DNA of 32,852 bases from Streptomyces sp. NP-1717 (lineage in GTDB: Bacteria > Actinomycetota > Actinomycetes > Streptomycetales > Streptomycetaceae): positions 1-32,852 of the forward strand of contig NZ_JAAPBF010000064.1 in assembly GCF_022695985.1 (NCBI RefSeq), read 5' to 3'. Below, piece after piece: positions 10,413-17,031 of this stretch (positions within the stretch are counted from its first letter, which is position 1; each line of letters begins with the position of its first letter). Below the pieces are notes generated by a model. The model was not told the origin of the DNA. It worked only from the letters and a program-made list of their open reading frames with translations, and ran no database searches. A program made the translations under genes and the position numbers.

Positions 10413-12074
10413 GTGACCACCGCACCAGGCCCCGTCGTGCTCCGTGTCCGCGCCGCCCACGACCTCATCGCCCGTGCCGACCGGCCCGAGATCTGGATCG
10501 ACCTCCGCCCGCGGGACGAGGTGGAGACCGAGGCGCGGACTCTGGATGCCCGCCTCGCCGCGGGCGAGCACCTGCCGCTGGCCGGGCGCCTCCTGGCCGT
10601 CAAGGGCAACATCGACGTGGCCGGCCTGCCCACCACCGCCGGCTGCCCCGCCTACGCCTACACGCCCGACCACGACGCGCCTGCCGTGGCCCGCCTCAGG
10701 GCGGCGGGCGCGATCGTCCTCGGCACCACCAACCTCGACCAGTTCGCGACCGGCCTGACGGGGACGCGCTCACCGGTCCACGGGGCCGTGCGGGGCGCCG
10801 TCGACCCGGCGCGGATCAGCGGCGGCTCCAGCTCCGGCTCCGCCGTGGCCGTGGCGCTCGGGATGGCCGACCTCGCCCTCGGGACGGACACCGCGGGCTC
10901 CGGACGTGTGCCCGCCGCCTTCAACGGCATCGTGGGCCTCAAGCCCACGCCGCGCCTGGTGTCCACCGAGGGAGTCGTTCCCGCGTGCGCGAGCCTCGAC
11001 TGCGTCAGCGTCTTCGCCCGCACCCTGCCGGAGGCGGAGCAGGCGCTCGGCCACCTGATCACGGGTCCGGCCGTGGCCGCCCCCGCACGGGCGCCGGGCC
11101 CGTGGCGGATCGCGGTCCCGGACCCGGCCGCGCTCGGCGAACTCGACCCCGGCTGGGACGAGGCGTACCGGTCGGCCGCCGTACGACTGGAAGCGGCCGG
11201 GGCCGTCCTGCGCACCGTCGACCCGGCCCCGTTCCTCGACGCCGCGACGCTGCTGTACGACGGGGCGTTCGTCGCCGAACGCTACGCGGCGGTGGGGGAG
11301 TTCATCGAAGCGCTGGGCACGGACGCGCCGGACCTCGACCCGACCGTGGCCGGGATCATCCGCCGCGCCCGTGACATCCCGGCCCACCGCCTCTTCACCG
11401 ACCGCGCCCGGCTGGCCGGACTGCGCTCCCGCGCCCTCGCCTCGCTGGGCGATGCGGACGCCCTGCTGCTGCCCACCACGCCGGGCCACCCCACCCTCGC
11501 CGCCGTCGCCGCCGATCTTCTCGGTGCCAACGCCCGGCTGGGACGATTCACCAACTCCACCAACCTCTTCGGCATGGCCGCGGTGGCCGTCCCCGGCGGT
11601 ACGGTCTCCGGACTCCCCTTCGGCGTCATGCTCATCGGCCACGCGCACACCGACGAGCGTCTGGCCCGGATCGCCGCCCTGCTCACCCCGGCCACCCGCA
11701 TCGCGGTGGCCGGCGCCCACCTCACCGGTCAGCCCCTCAACCCCCAACTCCTCTCCCACGGGGCCCACTTCGTACGCACCACCACCACGGCCCCGCGCTA
11801 CCGCCTCCACGCCCTGCCCACCGACCCGCCCAAGCCCGGCCTCGAACGTGTCACCCGCGGAGGGCGCGTCGAGGTCGAGATCTGGGAGCTACCGGCCAAC
11901 GGCCTGGGCGGCCTTGTCGCCGCGCTGCCCCAGCCCATGGTGATCGGCAAGGTGGAACTGGCCGACGGCACGCTCGTCCCCGGCTTCCTCTGCGAACCCG
12001 CCGCGCTCGGCGACGGCTCCCGGGACATCACCGCCTACGGCGGCTGGCGGGCCTACCTGGCGGCCACGAGCTGA
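10413..12074 (+). CDS. atzF: Allophanate hydrolase
   Basis: A 553-residue amidase-signature enzyme that hydrolyses allophanate to two ammonia and two CO2, the last step of the pathway. The catalytic Lys64 lies in AVKGNIDVAG, the cis-serine region is ISGGSSSGS (Ser139-141) and the nucleophile is Ser163 in DTAGSGRVPAAF. The C-terminal 120 residues (from about VEVEIWELP to the ITAYGGWRAYL end) form the small allophanate-hydrolase-specific domain, so this is not a generic amidase. The GTG start at 10413 has only a weak AAAGG upstream. The same frame is open through the upstream 32-bp repeat and into the carboxylase gene, so an earlier start cannot be fully excluded. It is the last gene of the operon. 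Confidence 0.92.
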   Translation: MTTAPGPVVLRVRAAHDLIARADRPEIWIDLRPRDEVETEARTLDARLAAGEHLPLAGRLLAVKGNIDVAGLPTTAGCPAYAYTPDHDAPAVARLRAAGAIVLGTTNLDQFATGLTGTRSPVHGAVRGAVDPARISGGSSSGSAVAVALGMADLALGTDTAGSGRVPAAFNGIVGLKPTPRLVSTEGVVPACASLDCVSVFARTLPEAEQALGHLITGPAVAAPARAPGPWRIAVPDPAALGELDPGWDEAYRSAAVRLEAAGAVLRTVDPAPFLDAATLLYDGAFVAERYAAVGEFIEALGTDAPDLDPTVAGIIRRARDIPAHRLFTDRARLAGLRSRALASLGDADALLLPTTPGHPTLAAVAADLLGANARLGRFTNSTNLFGMAAVAVPGGTVSGLPFGVMLIGHAHTDERLARIAALLTPATRIAVAGAHLTGQPLNPQLLSHGAHFVRTTTTAPRYRLHALPTDPPKPGLERVTRGGRVEVEIWELPANGLGGLVAALPQPMVIGKVELADGTLVPGFLCEPAALGDGSRDITAYGGWRAYLAATS

Positions 12075-12155
12075 CGGTGCGCGGAGCGTCAGCAGGAGGC
12101 GGCGGCCGTGGTTGACCGTGGTTCTCCGCCGGGACGGGCACTCAACGAGCACGCC

Positions 12156-12620
12156 CTAACCGTGGTGGGGGTAGGGGGCGTAGACCGTCTGAGGTTCGGA
12201 CGGAGACGGCCGGTCCATTTCCAGTTCCGGCAAGGTGTACTCAGGGATGAGGAAGCTGCTGTACGTCTCCGGTGCGGAGGACTCGCCCCAGAACACGGTG
12301 CCGGCGACGACGAATCCGCCCAGCAGTCGCTCGCCCAGGACGAAGGCTCGCGCGTCGTACCAGGGGCCCGGAACTGCTTCGCGCAGATCTTCCTCTTCCT
12401 CGCCGGATGCCAAGCGGATCGTCAGTGAGGGGTAGTGGTCTCGGACTGACAGGGCACTGACGTTCTTGAAGACCACTTCCAGCGTTGTCGTGCGACCCCG
12501 CTCGTGGTTCTGCTCCCCTCTGAGCAGGAGTTGGCTGTGCCCGATGATGTAAGTGAACAGCCGGAGAGGGCGCGCAAAGGTCACCGGCAGATCCACCAAG
12601 CTGACTCGTCGAGTCACCAC
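12156..12620 (-). CDS. Hypothetical protein
   Basis: A 154-residue open frame I do not recognise. The sequence is predicted soluble and beta-rich: LVDLPVTFARPLRLFTYIIG, then a KNVSALSVRDHYPSLTIRL strand pair, an acidic EEEEDL loop, and a Pro-rich, Tyr-containing tail (VYAPYPHHG). It starts at GTG 12620, or at the adjacent GTG 12623, with GGAG upstream. Codon third positions are less G/C-biased than in the flanking genes. It sits alone between the guanidine operon and an integrase remnant beside tRNA-Gly, which fits cargo left from a lost integrative element. Confidence 0.55.
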   Translation of the reverse strand: MVTRRVSLVDLPVTFARPLRLFTYIIGHSQLLLRGEQNHERGRTTTLEVVFKNVSALSVRDHYPSLTIRLASGEEEEDLREAVPGPWYDARAFVLGERLLGGFVVAGTVFWGESSAPETYSSFLIPEYTLPELEMDRPSPSEPQTVYAPYPHHG

Positions 12621-12752
12621 ACGATCTCCAGGACCAGTCGCAAGGCCACCTGGGCCATCGTCCTGGCACCCTAGCGAACCGCCGCTTCAGGAGTCCGATC
12701 AGCGGCCAGTAAACGCGTGGCACCCCCAGGACGGGACGACCACGTCGGCTGA

Positions 12753-12938
12753 GCGCGCCCGTGGGTCGACGAGCGCACCGCGATCGGGCTGTCCGTTTCA
12801 CGGCCCAATGGGGCCACGATGGTGCGTGCCGGCCAGTCCACACCGAAGGCCGCGCTCATCCGTCAGCACTCGGACACCGAGCGTCAACGCGAGGTCGCCA
12901 CCGGGCGGAACGGGCACGAGACGCCTAGACAGGTCTAG
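12753..12938 (+). pseudogene. C-terminal remnant of a tyrosine recombinase/integrase
   Basis: A frame without a start runs from just after a stop at 12750 to TAG at 12936-12938. Its product includes NGATMVRAGQSTPKAALIRQ and HSDTERQREVA. This resembles the end of actinobacterial phage-type integrases, which read (G)AT..LM.R.GHSS..AALIYQHAT..R...IA. Gln replaces the usual catalytic His of GHSS, and Arg replaces the usual Tyr before QH. Nothing of the rest of the catalytic domain is visible upstream. It ends about 45 bp from the 3' end of tRNA-Gly, where an integrase usually lies next to attL or attR. I read it as a scar of an integrative element. Confidence 0.55.
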
Positions 12939-12948
12939 ACAACAAAGG

Positions 12949-12973
12949 AGGCCCAAGTCGCTGACTTGGGCCT
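12949..12973 (-). terminator. Terminator of the tRNA-Gly transcript
   Basis: An 11-bp perfect stem (AGGCCCAAGTC and GACTTGGGCCT) encloses a 3-base GCT loop. On the minus strand it is followed by the T-rich CCTTTGTTG. It lies about 10 bp beyond the 3' end of the tRNA. Confidence 0.75.
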
Positions 12974-12982
12974 TCGTCGTGG

Positions 12983-13053
12983 AGCGGGTGACGAGAATCG
13001 AACTCGCGCTCTGAGCTTGGGAAGCTCATGTTCTACCATTAAACTACACCCGC
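12983..13053 (-). tRNA. tRNA-Gly (anticodon CCC)
   Basis: The minus strand folds as a full cloverleaf. The acceptor stem is GCGGGTG/CACCCGC, the anticodon arm is TGAGC-TTCCCAA-GCTCA giving anticodon CCC, and the T arm is GCGAG-TTCGATT-CTCGT (positions of the T loop are conserved). The discriminator base is U73, as is usual for glycine. CCA is encoded and occupies 12980-12982. A hairpin terminator follows, and a TAGAGT -10-like element lies upstream. The 3' end borders an integrase remnant, so it may have served as an attachment site. Confidence 0.95.
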
Positions 13054-13088
13054 TTGGAGCGCTGATGATCATCCGCGCTTCCGTGGAC

Positions 13089-13094
13089 ACTCTA
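13089..13094 (-). promoter_or_regulatory. -10-like element for tRNA-Gly
   Basis: On the minus strand the hexamer reads TAGAGT, which fits TANNNT and lies 35 bp before the mature tRNA 5' end. No convincing -35 is seen at normal spacing. Confidence 0.35.
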
Positions 13095-13237
13095 CCCCAT
13101 TGTCGACTCCGCGTGCTCGATGGCGCTGTCGGTCGCGGGAGTTGGGGCGTAGCGTTCAGGGTCGGAGTGCCGCTTCGGTGGGTGGTTTGTTGATCCCCTA
13201 ATGTGTGGGTTCGTCCGCGTTTTGGGGAAGGGACCTG

Positions 13238-13411
13238 ATGGATTTGATGGAGCGCACCGTCGTCCGCTGTGCCGAAGGGCATGTGTTCAGTACTACGTCG
13301 TTCCCGATGCAGCAGCTTGACAACGGGCGGCTGGGGCCCGGGCGGCTCATTCGGTGTCCGCGTTGTGCGCGGTTGCGGCATGCCGTGCCCGTGGAGGTCG
13401 GGCGGCGCTGA
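13238..13411 (+). CDS. Small putative zinc-ribbon protein
   Basis: A 57-residue protein starting at ATG 13238 behind a GGGGAAGGGA ribosome-binding site. RCAEGHVF (Cys and His) near the N-terminus and RCPRCARLR near residue 40 supply a CxxxH...CxxC set of metal ligands, consistent with a mini zinc ribbon. It is basic at the C-terminus (VGRR). I cannot assign a function; it may bind nucleic acid or a protein partner. It is the gene before dcd, on the same strand with a 74-bp gap. Confidence 0.65.
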   Translation: MDLMERTVVRCAEGHVFSTTSFPMQQLDNGRLGPGRLIRCPRCARLRHAVPVEVGRR

Positions 13412-13473
13412 CCTGGGTGGTCGGTAGGGGCGCGCGGGGCTGCCCGAGTTGGGGCGGGCCCGCGCGTTCTGCG

Positions 13474-13479
13474 TATCCT
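13474..13479 (+). promoter_or_regulatory. -10 element for a probable leaderless dcd mRNA
   Basis: TATCCT matches TANNNT and ends six bases before the GTG start of dcd, so transcription would begin at or next to the start codon. A TTGGGG -35-like box lies at 13449-13454 with a 19-bp spacer. No ribosome-binding site precedes the GTG. Confidence 0.5.
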
Positions 13480-13485
13480 CGGGGC

Positions 13486-14061
13486 GTGCTGCTCTCAGAC
13501 AAGGACATCCGGGCCGAGATCGATTCCGGGCGCGTGCGTATCGACCCCTACGACGAATCGATGGTGCAGCCGTCGAGCATCGACGTGCGGCTCGACCGGT
13601 TCTTCCGCGTGTTCGAGAACCACCGTTACCCGCACATCGACCCCGCCGTCGAGCAGGTCGATCTGACGCGGACCGTGGAGCCCGCCGGGGACGAGGCGTT
13701 CATCCTGCACCCCGGTGAGTTCGTGCTCGCCTCGTCGTTCGAGGTCATCTCGCTGCCCGACGACATCGCCTCCCGGCTGGAGGGGAAGTCGAGTCTCGGG
13801 CGTCTGGGGCTCGTCACGCACTCGACCGCCGGTTTCATCGACCCGGGCTTCTCCGGGCACGTGACCCTGGAGCTGTCGAATCTCGCGACCCTGCCCATCA
13901 AGCTCTGGCCCGGCATGAAGATCGGGCAGCTGTGTCTGTTCCGGCTGAGTTCGCCGGCGGAGTTCCCGTACGGCTCCGAGCGCTACGGGTCGCGTTACCA
14001 GGGGCAGCGCGGGCCCACCGCCTCCCGCTCCTTCCTCAACTTTCACCGGACGCAGGTGTGA
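13486..14061 (+). CDS. dcd: dCTP deaminase
   Basis: A 191-residue dUTPase-fold enzyme that deaminates dCTP. The sequence shows the trimer core motifs SSIDVRLDRFF, EGKSSLGRLGLVTHSTAG and FIDPGFSGHVTLELSN (with the catalytic Glu), and a C-terminal GSRYQGQRGPTASR lid that closes over the nucleotide. Length and motifs match the actinobacterial enzyme, which in Mycobacterium also has dUTPase activity and gives dUMP directly; that bifunctionality is possible here. GTG at 13486 is chosen because the protein then starts MLLSDKDIRAEI and a -10 element lies six bases upstream. The stop overlaps the next gene's GTG by 4 nt. Confidence 0.95.
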   Translation: MLLSDKDIRAEIDSGRVRIDPYDESMVQPSSIDVRLDRFFRVFENHRYPHIDPAVEQVDLTRTVEPAGDEAFILHPGEFVLASSFEVISLPDDIASRLEGKSSLGRLGLVTHSTAGFIDPGFSGHVTLELSNLATLPIKLWPGMKIGQLCLFRLSSPAEFPYGSERYGSRYQGQRGPTASRSFLNFHRTQV

Positions 14062-14564
14062 AGGACGTGGACGACATACGCGAGAACCTGACGTACGAGC
14101 GCTTCGGCGTCGCCGTGCGGGAGCTGGCGCAGGCCGTGGCGGACGACGGGTACGAGCCGGATGTCGTCCTGAGCATCGCGCGCGGCGGGGTGTTCGTCGC
14201 CGGCGGGCTCGCCTACGCCCTCGACTGCAAGAACATCCATCTGGTCAACGTGGAGTTCTACACCGGAGTCGGTACGACCCTCGCGATGCCGGTCATGCTG
14301 GCGCCGGTGCCGAACGTGGTCGACTTCTCCAACAAGAAGGTCCTCATCGCCGACGACGTCGCCGACACCGGGCGCACCCTCAAGCTCGTGTACGACTTCT
14401 GTCTCGATCACGTCGCCGAGGTCCGCAGCGCCGTCATCTACGAGAAGACGCAGTCGCTGGTGAAGTGCGAGTACGTCTGGCAGCGCACCGACGAGTGGAT
14501 CAACTTCCCCTGGAGCGTCGAGGCTCCCGTCGTGCGGCGCAGCGGGCAGATACTCGACTCCTGA
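14058..14564 (+). CDS. Purine-type phosphoribosyltransferase
   Basis: A 168-residue type I phosphoribosyltransferase. The PRPP-binding signature VLIADDVADTGRT is at about residues 95-107, and a DVVLSIARGGVFVAGGLAY segment earlier forms the pyrophosphate loop region. The C-terminal half has EYVWQRTDEWINFPW, resembling xanthine/guanine-type hood regions. It would transfer ribose 5-phosphate from PRPP to a purine base in salvage. The GTG start at 14058 overlaps the dcd stop (GTGA), so it is translationally coupled to dcd; both act in nucleotide metabolism. The exact base specificity cannot be read. Confidence 0.88.
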   Translation: MKDVDDIRENLTYERFGVAVRELAQAVADDGYEPDVVLSIARGGVFVAGGLAYALDCKNIHLVNVEFYTGVGTTLAMPVMLAPVPNVVDFSNKKVLIADDVADTGRTLKLVYDFCLDHVAEVRSAVIYEKTQSLVKCEYVWQRTDEWINFPWSVEAPVVRRSGQILDS

Positions 14565-14594
14565 GATCCTGACAGGCACAGGAGAGACGTGCGG

Positions 14595-14617
14595 GCCCGC
14601 CGCCCTCGACGGCGGGC
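14595..14617. terminator. Bidirectional hairpin terminator
   Basis: A perfect 8-bp stem GCCCGCCG/CGGCGGGC with a 7-base loop lies between the convergent phosphoribosyltransferase and Yip1-type genes. No U-tract follows, as is common in high-GC actinomycetes. Confidence 0.6.
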
Positions 14618-14625
14618 TCCGACCG

Positions 14626-15585
14626 CTAGATCGTGCCCAGCTTGATCAGCGACAGCAGCGCGATCAGCTGGATCGCCGACGCGCCCAGCGCCTTCGGCCA
14701 CGGCAGGTCGTGCGACCTGCTCACCATCACCGTGAACAGCGCTCCCGCCGCGACCCAGGTGATCCAGCCGAGGATCTGCACCAGTGAGTTCTCGCCGCCC
14801 AGGAAGAGCGCGAAGACCAGGCGCGGTGCGTCCGTTATCGACATGATCAGCATCGAGAGGCCGACCGTCGGCTGCCAGGCGCCGTCGCCGCCGAGCTGGC
14901 GGGCCAGCGTGTGCGTCACCGCGCCCAGGATCAGGCCGCCGATCACGAAGGCGACGGCCGTCGTGAGGACGTACGGGATCGCCGTCGAGAGGGTGGCGTT
15001 GATCGCCTCCTCGCGGGCGCCGTCGAATCCGAAGATCGCCAGCAGTCCGTAGAGGAACGTCACGACGAGCGCCGGGCCCCAGACCGGGTAGTCGCGCATC
15101 TGCCAGAACGTCGCGTTCGGGCGCAGCACGATGCCGCTCAGCAGCTGCTTCCAGTGCAGTCGCGGGCCGGACGGGGCGGGCGCGGCGCCCGCGTGGTACG
15201 TCGCACCGTCTCCGTAGCCGCTCTCGTCCACGCTGAACTGCTGCGTGTGACCCGGGTTGTTCGCGTACGGGTCGTGGGCCCCGCCCCCGCCGTGGTGCTG
15301 GTTGTGCGGGTCGCCGAAGTACTCGGGCTCGCCGTGCCCTCCCCCCTGACCGCCGTGTCCACCCGGTCCGGGATAGCCGTAGCCGCCCTGCTGGGGGCCG
15401 GGGTGTCCGGCGCCCGCCTGGGGCCACTGCTGCCGCGGAGGGTGCGGCTGTCTGCCGTACGGCTGTGCCGGCTGTCCGCCTCCGTACTGAGGAGGGGGCG
15501 CCGCCTGCCGTCCGTACGGCTGCTGCTGCGGTTGTTGTTGGCGTGTGCGGTTGTCCCGGCCGCGTCCGATCCTGAATCCAGCCAC
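14626..15585 (-). CDS. Yip1-domain integral membrane protein
   Basis: A protein of about 319 residues. The first 125 residues are low-complexity, rich in Gln, Gly, Pro, Tyr and His, and likely cytoplasmic and disordered. The C-terminal 190 residues form about five membrane segments (PALVVTFLYGLLAIFGF, YVLTTAVAFVIGGLILGAV, LSMLIMSITDAPRLVFALF, ILGWITWVAAGALFTVM, AIQLIALLSLI), as in the Yip1 family. I prefer GTG at 15585 (VAGFRIGRGRDN), which has a -10-like TACGTT seven bases upstream; an in-frame ATG at 15666 would add 27 Pro-rich residues and has no properly spaced ribosome-binding site. The role is unknown, perhaps membrane organisation or transport. Confidence 0.8.
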   Translation of the reverse strand: MAGFRIGRGRDNRTRQQQPQQQPYGRQAAPPPQYGGGQPAQPYGRQPHPPRQQWPQAGAGHPGPQQGGYGYPGPGGHGGQGGGHGEPEYFGDPHNQHHGGGGAHDPYANNPGHTQQFSVDESGYGDGATYHAGAAPAPSGPRLHWKQLLSGIVLRPNATFWQMRDYPVWGPALVVTFLYGLLAIFGFDGAREEAINATLSTAIPYVLTTAVAFVIGGLILGAVTHTLARQLGGDGAWQPTVGLSMLIMSITDAPRLVFALFLGGENSLVQILGWITWVAAGALFTVMVSRSHDLPWPKALGASAIQLIALLSLIKLGTI

Positions 15586-15723
15586 GTCACCGAACGTACC
15601 CGCTTCGGGCGGGCGGGGTGCTGGAGGAGCCGGAACCGGCCGGCCTTTGCGGCCGAGCTGTGACATCCCCTAAGGGAACCCTGGGGGGCTTGCGGCACCT
15701 GGGAAGGGGGAGGTTGCTTCACC

Positions 15724-16884
15724 CTACTTGAGGAAGATCGACGTGCTGAAGCTGATCACCGGGTGCCCGGGCGCCTTCCCGCCCTTCTTGGCGGCGTACA
15801 GCGCGATCAGGTCCTTCTCCTCGCCCTGGTGCGTGCGGGTCACGAGGAAGTCCGCCGACTCCAGGAGGTCCGTCGTGGGCTCGCCGTCGGCGCCCGGGAG
15901 CTTGGGCGCGGGCGGGAGCGCGACGGCCTTGAAGGTGTACGTGCCGCCCGCCTCGCCGGGTCCCTGCGGGCCGCCGAGCAGCAGCCTGCCCTTCGCGGCC
16001 TCGCCGGGCGCGTGGGTGCGGGTGGCGTGGACGAGGTCGTCGTAGCCGTCGCCGTCCGTGTCCGCCTTGCCCGTGGGGGCGTAGAGGACCGGGCCGCCGC
16101 CGGGGATGGGGGCCGTGGCCGCCTTGGGGGCGCCCGCGCGGCTGAACGGGCCGCGCAGGTAGCTCACCTGGCCCGCGCTCGCCGAGACGGCGAGGTCCGG
16201 CCTGCCGTCGCCGTCGAAGTCGCCGCACACCGGGTGGTCGGGCCAGTCGTCGCCGTAGCGCGCCTTGGCGGGGATCTTGAGTACGACGGCCTTGCCCGTG
16301 ATGCCGTCCGGGCCGCCGAAGAGGAGCTGGAGGGGGACGGGCGGGCGGCCGAGGCCGTCGTACGGCGGGTCCGTGCTCACGACCAGGTCGGCGAAGCCGT
16401 CGCCGTCGAGGTCGCAGGTGGCCGCCGCGTCGAAGGCGGCCGGGAGGACGCCGTCGGTGGCCGCGCCGTTGGCGGTGGGGCTCAGGGTCTGGCGTACGGC
16501 GGGGTCGACGCCGCGCGGTGAGCCGGAGCCGTACACGATGCCGATGCCGGCGTCGTCACCCTGGATCGCGTCGGGGGCCTTGACCAGGTCGTTCAGTACG
16601 AGGTCGCGGTGGCCGTCGCCGTTGAAGTCTGCGGGGACCTCGCTGCCGTCGCCGCGCGGGACCGGGCGCTTCGGTACGGAGGGGCCGCCGGCGAGGGGTG
16701 TGGTGTCGCCGTTCTTCGTCCTGGCGCCGCCGCCGGATTCCCCGTCGGAGCCGCTGCAGCCGGTCAGCAGCAGGGCCAGTGCCGTACAGACGCCGGCGCC
16801 GGTCATCACCGCTCTCGCAGCGCCGGTGCGTATGCGCACGACCCCACCCACCCATCCGTCTCGCCACACGACATTCGCTGCCAC
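15724..16884 (-). CDS. FG-GAP/VCBS-repeat lipoprotein
   Basis: A 386-residue exported protein. After a basic n-region and hydrophobic stretch comes the lipobox LLLTGC with Cys43, so it should be lipid-anchored outside the cell. Calcium-binding loops of the FG-GAP beta-propeller recur: DFNGDGHRDLV, DLDGDGFADLV, DFDGDGRPDLA and DTDGDGYDDLV, spaced about 60 residues apart. The start used is GTG 16884, with GGAG six bases upstream; GTG at 16839 (VRIRTGAARA) would give a more usual signal-peptide length. Proteins of this kind bind ligands or surfaces; no specific role is evident. Confidence 0.85.
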   Translation of the reverse strand: MAANVVWRDGWVGGVVRIRTGAARAVMTGAGVCTALALLLTGCSGSDGESGGGARTKNGDTTPLAGGPSVPKRPVPRGDGSEVPADFNGDGHRDLVLNDLVKAPDAIQGDDAGIGIVYGSGSPRGVDPAVRQTLSPTANGAATDGVLPAAFDAAATCDLDGDGFADLVVSTDPPYDGLGRPPVPLQLLFGGPDGITGKAVVLKIPAKARYGDDWPDHPVCGDFDGDGRPDLAVSASAGQVSYLRGPFSRAGAPKAATAPIPGGGPVLYAPTGKADTDGDGYDDLVHATRTHAPGEAAKGRLLLGGPQGPGEAGGTYTFKAVALPPAPKLPGADGEPTTDLLESADFLVTRTHQGEEKDLIALYAAKKGGKAPGHPVISFSTSIFLK

Positions 16885-16975
16885 ATGATGCTCCAGTTCG
16901 CGCGTCGCGGTAAGGAAACGGACCGATCGCGATCACGGGCCGATCGCCCGAGGGAGGTCCCAGGGGCAGAAGAGA

Positions 16976-17006
16976 GGCCGGACCCGCCCCCGAGGCAGGT
17001 CCGGCC
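16976..17006 (-). terminator. Hairpin terminator of the Fe-S oxidoreductase gene
   Basis: A perfect 9-bp stem (GGCCGGACC and GGTCCGGCC) with a 13-base loop lies 25 bp after the stop of the 17032-19302 gene. It is followed on the minus strand by a pyrimidine-rich TCTCTTCTG. Confidence 0.7.
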
Positions 17007-17031
17007 GCGCGCCCTCTTTCAGGAGGAGGCG

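Noticed and set aside
12553..13014. 153-residue plus-strand open frame running into tRNA-Gly
   Set aside because: It overlaps the tRNA and the terminator and is in a different frame from the integrase-like remnant.
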